From contig OX104120.1 in NCBI GenBank assembly GCA_944474755.1, positions 37,490,067 through 37,554,066 of the forward strand: a DNA stretch of 64,000 nt, read 5' to 3'. Shown piece by piece: positions 56,124-64,000 of this stretch. This stretch comes from Limnoperna fortunei (lineage: Eukaryota > Mollusca > Bivalvia > Mytilida > Modiolidae). The first letter of the stretch is position 1, and the number at the start of each line of letters is the position of its first letter. The position numbers were made by a program, and so were the translations under genes. The notes beneath the pieces are model-generated. The model saw only the letters and a program-made list of their open reading frames with translations. It ran no database searches and was not told where the DNA came from.

Positions 56124-57212
56124 CTTTTTCCCATAGGGTCGTATGTTAAACTAAGTCCTGCGGTAGCGCCATTTTAAATTTCCAATTGCCATAAAAAACA
56201 TAACCTTTATAGAGGACCATCCAAACAATATGGCTAGTAAGTTTTTGTTTCCATTGATTAACCGGTTTCAGAGAAGAAGCCTTTAAAAACTTTTTCCCAT
56301 AGGGTCCTATGTTAAACTAAGTCCTGCGGTAGCGGCCATTTTGAATTTCCAATTGCCATAAAAAACACAAACTTTATAGAGGACCATCTAAACAATATTG
56401 CTAGTAAGTTTTTGTTTCCATTGATTAACCGGTTTAAGAGAAGAAGCCTTTTAAAACTTTTTCCCATAGGGTCCTATGTTAAATTAAGTCCTGCGGTGGC
56501 AGCCATTTTGAATTTCCAATTGCCATAAAAAACACAAACTTTATAGAGGACCATCCAAACAATATTGCTAGTAAGTTTTTGTTTCCATTGATTAACCGGT
56601 TTAAGAGAAGAAGCCTTTTAAAACTTTTTCCCATAGGGTCCTATGTTAAACTAAGTCCTGCAGTGGCAGCCATTTTGAATTTCCAATTGCCATAAAAAAC
56701 ACAAACTTTATAGAGGACCATCCAAACAATATTGCTAGTAAGTTTTTGTTTCCATTGATTAACCAGTTTCAGAGAAGAAGCCTTTTAAAACTTTTTCCCA
56801 TAGGGTTCTATGTTAAACTAAGTCCTGCAGTGGCGGCCATTTTGAATTTCCAATTGCCATAAAAAACACAAACTTTATAGAGGACCATCTCAACAATATT
56901 GCTAGTAAGTTTTGTTTTGATTGGTTAAACGGTTTCAGAGAAGAAGCACTTTTTAACTTTTTTCCCATAGGGTCCTATGTTAAACTAAGTCTTGAGGTGG
57001 CGGTCATATTGGTTTACCAATCAAAATAAAAAACATAAACTTTGTAAAGGTCCATCCAATGAACATTATGGCCAAGTTTGGTTTCAATTGGCCAAGTGGT
57101 TTCAGAGAAGAAGATTTAAATGTAAAAAGTTTACAGACGCCGACGACGACGACGCCGACGGACGCAAAGTGATAACAATAGCTCACATGACCCTTTGGGT
57201 CAGGTGAGCTAA
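56124..57212 (+). mobile_element. Helitron-like element with 167-bp tandem core
   Basis: Six repeat starts (TTTTTCCCATAGGGTC) at CCCAT positions 56130, 56296, 56463, 56630, 56797 and 56964, a period of 166-167. The unit includes GCCATTTTGAATTTCC, TATAGAGGACCATC and GATTAACCGGTTT. The last unit runs into a GACGACGACG stretch and a hairpin at 57181-57209 (GCTCAC...GTGAGC arms), then CTAA. A tandem core plus a 3' hairpin followed by CTRR is the layout described for bivalve pearl/Helitron elements. No Rep/helicase gene, so non-autonomous. Confidence 0.7.
57137..57173. repeat. GAC/GCC-rich short repeat
   Basis: ACGCCGACGACGACGACGCC-type run just before the terminal hairpin. Unusual GC content for the window. 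Confidence 0.8.
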
Positions 57213-59377
57213 AAAGGGCGATTCCATTTTAATTTAGAAATACTACTCAAAATATAACATGAACTAAATGAAGTCAAATGGGATAATCCATTACATGTAT
57301 GCTTACCATGATAACGGGAATCCACGCGGAAACAACAACACACCTAGCAGTTTCGTCATTAAAAATGTGATAAATATTTTCCTTATTAATTTTGTAATTT
57401 GTTAGAGCATTATTTCAAATTCCGTCTACTGCGTTAACGGGCAGTTTCTCCGTATTATGAAGTGACAAGCACCAAAGAGATGGTGTTCCATATTTCCGCT
57501 ACCTGGGAACGCGCTACCCAGCTTTTTGAGGTCACCAATCGCAACGATACGGTCCCAGCACAAAAATATGCAAAATTGAAATAATATACATGTTTTAGAG
57601 GTTTACTCATCAAAATTGAAAACCATATGCACTGTTCGATCAAACGACAAAAAAATTCACATCGGAAATTGTTGTTTGTATCGTATTGTATCAGCTGAAC
57701 TGTACTGCTGAATAGTATTTTTTTTTCAGTCTACTACGGTCGCGGCCAGTTTCTCCGTATTGTGACATTACCCATGGGACCATACTGGGAGGGTTCCCAG
57801 TGCTCGACCCACAGAGCAGCCCAGCGCGTCCCCGGGTGGCGGATAGGGGAGACCCTCTCGTTGGGGGGTTGTCAGGTCATATACGGAAAGGCGGACCGTA
57901 GTGGGTAACGTGTTCGGAGAGTGCCAAGCTCCTTGCACGATAAAGACCCCTTTTGTAGATTTCGAAAAAGAGTAGGCTCATTGTAGCCGCTACAAAAGGC
58001 TAAATTCTCCGCCCCTACCCAAACTCCATACTTTTCCAGTGGCAGTCAAAATTGTATTCCCTGCCACCCCCATTTTCCGTTGATTTATTGTTTGTTAACT
58101 TGTTCCCGTCCTGAAAATAGCTGAAATACTGCTCGCTGGACGTAAAGCAGACATCCAATCAGTCAATCAACCAATTCGCCACCCGGGGACACGCTGTGCA
58201 GATCTGTGTGTCGATATCTGAGAACCCTTACAGTTCGAGCCCAGCACAAAAATATGTACAATTGAAATAATTAATATGTTTCAGATGTTTATTCATCACA
58301 ATTCCAAATGATATACTAGGTCTGAGCAAACAACGAACATTACAATATTTTAACGGAAATTGTTGGTAGTTTCGTATCGTTTCAGTTAAAATGCACTGTC
58401 GATTGTAAGTGTTTCTTTTTCATTCAGTTTACTACGGTCGCTGGCAGGAGGTGCGTATTGTGACTTTACAAACACCAACGAGACCGCCTCGTATTTACCA
58501 CATGGTAACGCGCAAATCAGCTCTGTGGGTAAAGCAGTTGGAACCCTTTGAGTAGGGTCCCAGCCCAAAAAGGAATAAAATTGAAATTATAAACACCTTT
58601 AAAAAAGTTTAATTATCAAAATTCCAAACGAGATGCACTGTCCTATCAAACGAGAAAAAACATTCTCGTGGGTAATTGTTGTTCTTTTTTTACTGTATCT
58701 GCTGAAATGTAATGCGGAATAGTAGTTTTTTCTTTAGTCTATTACGGTCGCGGCCAGATTCTCCGTATTGTGACCTGACCCCATATCCGCCACCCGGGGA
58801 CACGCTATGCAGATCTGTGTCGAGCCCTGGGAACCCTTACAGTTCGGTCCTAACACACAAATATGTAAAATTGAAATAATTAACAGTTTTAAGATGTTTA
58901 CTTATCAAAATTCCAAACTATATACCATGTCTGAGCAAACGAAAAAAATAAGGGCTTTCACACACCAACGAGACGGCCTCATATCCGCAACCTGGGAACG
59001 CGCTAGACAGCTCTGTTAGTCGATTACTAGAAATCCTTCCAGTACTATTCCAACACAAAAATGAGAAAAATTGAAATAAGTAACATGTTTAAGAGCTTTC
59101 ATTATCAAAATTCCAAACGATATACTCTATCCGGTTTTTATTTTACATTTTCCGAACAGAAAACCCATAGAAGATACTATTTTTCCTTCGATATACATAC
59201 ACTTGAATAAGACATATTGAATCAACAGGCGTACAAGTTTAAAGAGCGATTCCTAATGCTCAATCCACAGAGCTGCTTAGCGCATCCGCAAGTAGCGGAC
59301 AGGGAAAGACTGATTGCATTTCATAATCTAATGACTACTTTTGTAATTTTAAAAAAAGTGCATCAAATAAAAATAAA
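57213..59377 (+). repeat. Higher-order array, block B2 (five units repeated in the same order)
   Basis: Repeats B1 unit by unit: landmarks at 57451, 57756, 58453 and 58763 and a partly deleted fifth unit at about 58955. The offset from B1 is 2965 at the first unit. Unit 2 is split by an R1 insertion. Confidence 0.85.
57770..58175 (-). mobile_element. R1 SINE-like element, most complete copy
   Basis: On minus it has a GATTGACTGATTGGATGTC tail side, TTCAGCTAT, TTTAGCCTTTTGTAGCGGC, AAAAGGGGTCTTTATCGTGC, GACAACCCCCCAACGAGAGG and CACCCGGGGACGCGCTGGGC, and ends CCCTCCCAGTATGGTCCC. It lies inside array unit 2 of B2 and is absent from unit 2 of B1 (54795). No long clean direct repeat is visible. Confidence 0.85.
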
Positions 59378-59585
59378 TGAACCACAAACAAAAATGAGAA
59401 CGCAAAACATAAAGGCAAATAATCTGTCTGTAATCAGTACTTGTTTATTTTTCCAGTGACGGACATAATTTTCTGGACTGTGGTCTTTACCATTTTCGCC
59501 ATCGATTAGTTACGTAACTTGTTTTTGCAAAACTGCTGGATGGACATTTAGCAACTTTTAAAACCAGTTATCCAATGCACAGTCG
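59378..59585 (+). repeat. Segment A, second copy
   Basis: AACCACAAACAAAAATGAGAACGC to CCAATGCACAGTC. Matches 53826-54055. Confidence 0.8.
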
Positions 59586-59865
59586 ACCCCATATCCGCCT
59601 CCTGGGAACGCGCTTGGCAGCTCTGTGGGTTGAACACAAGGAACCCTTTCAGGAGAGTCCCAGCTCTAAAAAAGAGTAAAATTGAACTAATTAACACGTT
59701 TTAGAGGTTTACTTATAAAAATTTAAAATGATATACTCTATCCGATCAAACGAAAAAAAAAATCACATTATAGAAATTTTTGTTCTTTTCGTATTGCATC
59801 AATTGAAATGTACTGCGGAATAGTAGTTTTTTCTTCAGTCTACTACGGTCGCGGCCAGTTTTGAA
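59586..59865 (+). repeat. Last single array unit
   Basis: CCCCATATCCGCCTCCTGGG through GGGTCCCAGC-like sequence and the AT-rich spacer to TACGGTCGCGGCCAG, after which the array stops. Confidence 0.8.
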
Positions 59866-59949
59866 ATTGAATTACTGTTGTTGAGGTTCTGATGTTTCAT
59901 GTGTTAACTCATAAAAAATAATTTAAAGTACTTGTAAATGTAAGCTTCC

Positions 59950-60226
59950 TCATTTTTGTTTGTTTGTTTGAATGATGTTTAACAACACTTTTTAACAATT
60001 TTTCAGCTTTTTCATGGCAGACATCCAGCTTTTATTGGTGGAGAACCCGGAGAAAACCCCCGACCTTCGGTAGAAAACTGGCAATCATTGTCAATTAAGA
60101 TTTGAGTCGAGTACACCCTGCCCGCAGTGAGACTCAAACCCGCAACCTCAGTGTTGACAGACCACGTGATCAATAGCAGACTAACTACCTAAATCACTCG
60201 GACACCGAGGCCCCTGTCATTTTTGT
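59950..60226 (-). mobile_element. tRNA-derived SINE with target-site duplication
   Basis: Element 59960-60216 between two TCATTTTTGT repeats (59950-59959 and 60217-60226). On minus: GGGGCCTCGGTGTCCGAGTG, B-box-like GGTTTGAGTCTC, CGAAGGTCGGGGGTTTTCTC, TTTCAGC-type core and a (CAAA)n tail. Confidence 0.9.
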
Positions 60227-60900
60227 AATTACCAATCAAAGTTGACTATTTTTCTTTTAAACAATAGAAATGTTAATTAACAATGAATGTACAAACTAAT
60301 ATACAGGGTAAGTATTAGTAAATTACACCGAATTTGATAAGATCATATTTGATGTTAATTAAGTCTTTTCAAGTAGCTCGTCAAGTGGGTTCGTAAAAAC
60401 CCTTGTTGGTAATTGTTCTGGGAATATAATTATTACATTGCATACAGTAAATATAGTTTGTAATCAGTTGCAAATCGTTTGTGGTGAATACAGGGTAAGT
60501 ACATTTTCTATCATTTGATTTTCACGTTTGAGCATTCGTATGTCCGAAGTTGTTAACATGTAAGTTTACTGATTTGGTAGTTAAAAAATTAATATCTTTA
60601 TATGTATCTTTTAGTTTGAAATAAGGGTGACTTGATTTTGTTCAAATTAATGATTTATTGTTGCCTTTTATTGTTGCAACTGTTTATGAGCAAGTAGAAG
60701 TGCCACCAAACAAACAAAAAATCAAACACATTTTTGCATGTATCATAATCTGAAATTGAGAGCATTTTTATATTTTGTTTTTTTTTTTTTGTTTACATAT
60801 GGTGTAACTCCAATTTCATCAATTGTAAGCTATAACTTTATTTACACTAAAAACAATTTCTTGACCTTCAGTAACAAACCTTTTGCAAATGTGAAAAGTT
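60227..60900. other. Intergenic, no gene seen
   Basis: AT-rich, with a T run at about 60778. No supportable feature. Confidence 0.45.
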
Positions 60901-60915
60901 TATAGAATATGACTA

Positions 60916-61510
60916 ATGTTCGAAGTCAAAGCGGAAGACCAAAAATCTCGTAGCACATCAATTTTGAGTTCGCGAGTACACTATATGTTGCTTGAGGTAC
61001 ATGTCTTGACCGCCTTTGTAGCGGGTTTCCTACTGAAACCGCGACATCAATTTGGTTATTACTTGCTTTACGGCATATGGTGTTTATGGTTCACACGTTA
61101 TGCTAAATCTTGCAAGTGGTATTCTTACATTATAGATCCGATGATTAACAAGCTCGTCAAACAAGGTTTAGATGTACCCAAGTCGATGTTAGTTCTTCAG
61201 TGGCAGTCAGTTACCTAATTTTTCGATATCGAAAATCCATCGGTTAAATACGATCAGTTATTTTCGCTGAATCATATGTCCTTCTGGATTTGACTTATGT
61301 CAACTAGTAACTTGGCATATGTTTAATTCGACACAGATACTGCTTAATCGTTCATTGTATCCGAGTTATCTGTGTTCGATTACTAATAGTTTTACTTTTT
61401 TGTGTCGTGTGTTTCTGAATTCAGATGTGTAATTTTTCATTGTCTCTATAATACTTGTTTTTCGTTCGGTGTTCTTACTACATTTGTATTTTTCTTACTC
61501 GACGTTGACA
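60916..61510 (+). pseudogene. RT retroelement relic, C-terminal part
   Basis: A 100-codon open frame whose second half reads YGIWCLWFTRYAKSCKWYSYIIDPMINKLVKQGLDV. It aligns with the family's YGVYISQLIRYARSC...FIDR..LLT.KLLKQG. The first half is not recognisable. The 3' flank holds TTTTTCGTTCGGTGTTCTT-type sequence as in the other relics. Long but unlikely to be a functional gene. Confidence 0.6.
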
Positions 61511-61925
61511 ACGTCTATTATGGTGGTTGCACGCACATGCACCAAATAACTTTAAATTAAACAGCCTGTAGATGTTTGTTTTTCACGGACGAGGCCGGGT
61601 TCGCACTGTTTTGGTGAAACAGAAGTCATCGTGTCTACCGACATTTGCTAGATTTTCACTTGGCGTAATAATTTTTATTCATTCTCTAGACGATTAAAAC
61701 GGATCACACATATTGGTCTAAAACATGTATTTTACTAAACGGTGATTGTAGGTCACATATTTATGATAAAATATTCCATTGGTCAGTTGGCAGTGTTACA
61801 TTTGCAAAACCTCCTACGTAGTTTCTTCGGAAGAATTATGATTTCACACACTACAGTAATTGGTGCGGGAGGACTGGCATGCTATGAAACCTAATTTAAC
61901 ACACAATTTCTTTTGAAATGTATGT

Positions 61926-62199
61926 ACCAAGCCAGGATCCTCGGTGGCCGACTGGTTAACTTAGTTCGTCTACTATTTAACACGTGGTCTGTAAACACTG
62001 AGATTGCGGGTTCGATTCTCACTGCAGGCAGGGTATACTCGACTCCAATCTTAATTGACAAGGATTTCCAGTTTTCCTACCGCAGGTACTCTGGCTTCCT
62101 CCCCAATAAAAACTGAACGCCATGATAGAGCTGAAAAATTGCTGAAAGTGGCGTTAAAACACCATTCAAAACAAACAAAACAAAAAAACCAAGCCAGGA
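61926..62199 (+). mobile_element. tRNA-derived SINE with target-site duplication
   Basis: Element 61938-62187 between two ACCAAGCCAGGA repeats (61926-61937 and 62188-62199). TCCTCGGTGGCCGACTGG head, GGTTCGATTCTCACTGCAGG, a core with a short deletion at CCGCAGGTACTCTGGC, GTGGCGTTAAAACACC and a CAAA-rich tail. Confidence 0.93.
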
Positions 62200-62634
62200 C
62201 CATAGCTGCAGTTGCTTCAGGTTTGGTTGCTGGTTCTCGAGTGACTATAATTTGGTACAAGAATTGAAATAACACGCAGTTGGAATGACTTATGGTCTTT
62301 AGGCAATAAGAAAATACATGAAAGGCTAAGGTATTGTGATATGAATAAATGAAAACTAAATTTTATTTGGGTCAAGACATATTTTCGAAATGAAAACTAT
62401 GTGGGTCATGATTGATTGGGCTTGGGAGTAACAAACGGAATATATAAGAACATGTAAGTAGCGGTTTCATGCTTTTAAAATTAGCAGTCCTAACTATTTT
62501 ATAACCAGATTACCACAGGTTACTTAAAATAGTATTTGATAGTTCCGTTGTTATATTGCAAAATACAAAACATTCCAGTCTTTTTTCAAATTAGACTTTT
62601 TTTAAGCTTTTATAAGAAGATAAAGTCCAAGTTC

Positions 62635-62800
62635 CCGATAAAACCCCCGACCTTCGGCATGAACAGAAGAAATCATTGTCAATTTACGTTAGCCTCGATC
62701 AGATGCTGTGACACTCATACCCGTTAATTCAGTGTTGGCAGACAATGTCATCAATGGTAGATGACAACATCTACAACTCTTCCACTGAGACCCCACATGA
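62635..62800 (-). repeat. Decayed SINE fragment
   Basis: AAAACCCCCGACCTTCGGCATGAAC, AATCATTGTCAATTTACG, ACTCATACCCGTTAATTCAGTG and TTCCACTGAGACCCC are the reverse of the SINE core, B-box region and head. Confidence 0.65.
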
Positions 62801-63224
62801 AAATCATGCTAAGACAAACCCATGAAAGACAAACCTATAAATTTTTCAAACGTGTTTCATGATGATATTTTTGACAATGTGATTATTTTTAACAGCAAAG
62901 GTTAATGTTGGTCTCTGGACGACAATTAAGGACAGCACGAAAACGAGTTATAAATAGTTTCTATCTGAATATTGTGGCATTCAGTTTAATCTGCACATAC
63001 ATGTACATACTTTAAAATGCTTAAAATATTTGAATAAACACACAAAATCTAATTCACAGATGATAGGCTACCTTGATAAGTTAATTCTGACAAAGTAAAA
63101 ATTGATTGCAGAGGAAAGTCGCATTGTTGCTGTCTTGAAACCAATATTTATTAATGTGGTTTCTGATATATAGGACACTACTGGCTAAAAAAATGACTAA
63201 ATACCAGTTGCAGTCTTTTTTCGT

Positions 63225-63500
63225 CTGTCACTGACTGAGATTGACTGCAAAAATGTCTGTTAAAGACTGCCAACGTTGTGTCAGGCAACTCACTTTGTGT
63301 CTGTTACAGAAAATTTTTCCGTTTGCTCAGTCAAAATTTGCCTGTTGCAATGGCATATTCGTTGTCTGTCGCAGTCATTTTTTCGTTGACTATCTCAAAA
63401 TTCGTCTGTTACAACGGCATTCCCGTTGTATCAGTCGAAAATGTCTGTCGCAGACATTTTCTCCGTTGTATCGGACAAAATACATCTGTCACAACGCCTG
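63225..63500. repeat. Imperfect minisatellite, roughly 39-bp units
   Basis: Degenerate units built on GTCTGTYRCA, an ACGGCATT/AGACATT middle, CCGTTGTATCAGTC and AAAAT. At least six partial units. Its open frames are by-products of the repeat. Confidence 0.6.
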
Positions 63501-64000
63501 GTAATTATTATTATTAATTTATTAACAGCGGTCGATTAATATTTTTTATTTCAATTTGTGTTTTATGAAAATGTCCGGAATTAAACAAAAAATATCACTA
63601 TTTGGAAATTGTGCGTTCACACATTCTACGATTACATATGTTATTCAAATAGGAATGTTAAAGATAAATGTTTGTTTAAATAAATCTGTTTCTAAAAAAT
63701 GAAGAATGCTGAAAATGTGAGCATTTGTTCTGTCCTTATTTTATAATTATTAAACTGAATTTGTCAATGGTTTACTAACACATCTAGTGAAAATAAGAAT
63801 CGCATTTAAGCCATAATAACGATCGCCTTTTATACATTTGTACAATAATGATTTCTTAAAGCACGGACAAAGTAAAAAAAAATACACATAATAAAATCGC
63901 AAATTTCTTTAATCATGTCGGAAACTGTTAGTGTTTTATTTAGTACGTCTACATACATTAAATTTTGACATATTAATCGTCATATTGTTTCTGGTCTTTC
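63501..64000. other. Window end, nothing recognised
   Basis: AT-rich, with no gene or repeat that I can name. Confidence 0.4.

Noticed and set aside
56124..57212. CRISPR-like array from the regular spacing
   Set aside because: Units of 167 bp are repeated end to end without unique spacers, in a eukaryotic context; a tandem core of a mobile element fits.
60916..61218. 100-codon open frame as a possible protein-coding gene
   Set aside because: Its second half aligns to the C-terminal part of the RT family found elsewhere here, so it is a relic that happens to be open.
63241..63517. Overlapping 87- and 79-codon open frames
   Set aside because: Both run through the 39-bp minisatellite and share its periodic composition; no domain is seen.

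Overview
The window looks like AT-rich nuclear DNA from a bivalve mollusc, possibly mussel-like. The evidence is split genes with GT-AG introns, tRNA-headed SINEs that end in a GGCGTTAAACACC-type tail, Penelope-like and LINE relics, and tandem-core Helitron-like repeats. The species cannot be fixed from sequence alone. All protein calls come from my own reading of frames and family motifs; no search was run.

The only genes I can support are two complete, tandem, plus-strand GMC-family (FAD-dependent glucose/choline dehydrogenase-like) oxidoreductase genes. Gene 1 spans 2359-16178 (617 aa) and gene 2 spans 37900-51674 (611 aa). Each has 11 coding exons with identical exon lengths (except the last) and identical phases. 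The proteins are about 91% identical by hand count. Both exons and introns align at a near-constant offset of about 35.5 kb, so a block of about 16 kb (roughly 930-16970 and 36290-52400) has been duplicated. A smaller nested tandem duplication (about 30.4-34.5 kb and 34.7-39.4 kb) made a third, broken copy of exon 1 at 32787-32896.

The rest is mobile-element debris. 1-930: a hammerhead-ribozyme-bearing, retrozyme-like repeat. 17-22.3 kb: a SINE with target-site duplication, a Penelope-like element relic and a 5'-truncated, nearly readable LINE on the minus strand. 22.3-28.3 kb: no recognisable gene. 28.3-30.2 kb: palindromic MITE-like elements, a Crypton-type relic and a LINE RT fragment. 30.4-36.3 kb: the nested duplication with an inserted RT relic. 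52-53.6 kb: an RT relic split by a SINE-like element flanked by target-site duplications. 53.8-59.9 kb: a higher-order tandem array of about 300-bp units built from a SINE head, interrupted by a 167-bp-period Helitron-like element. 60-64 kb: SINEs, another RT relic and a short minisatellite.

The duplication works as an internal clock. Elements shared by both copies (RT relics in introns 7 and 10, a SINE relic in intron 8) predate it. Copy-specific insertions (a SINE in gene 1 intron 3; a THAP-bearing element and a 486-bp SINE-like element in gene 2 intron 9) postdate it and leave clean empty sites in the other copy. The least ordinary structures are the circularly permuted hammerhead repeat, the SINE-derived higher-order array and the Crypton-like relic.
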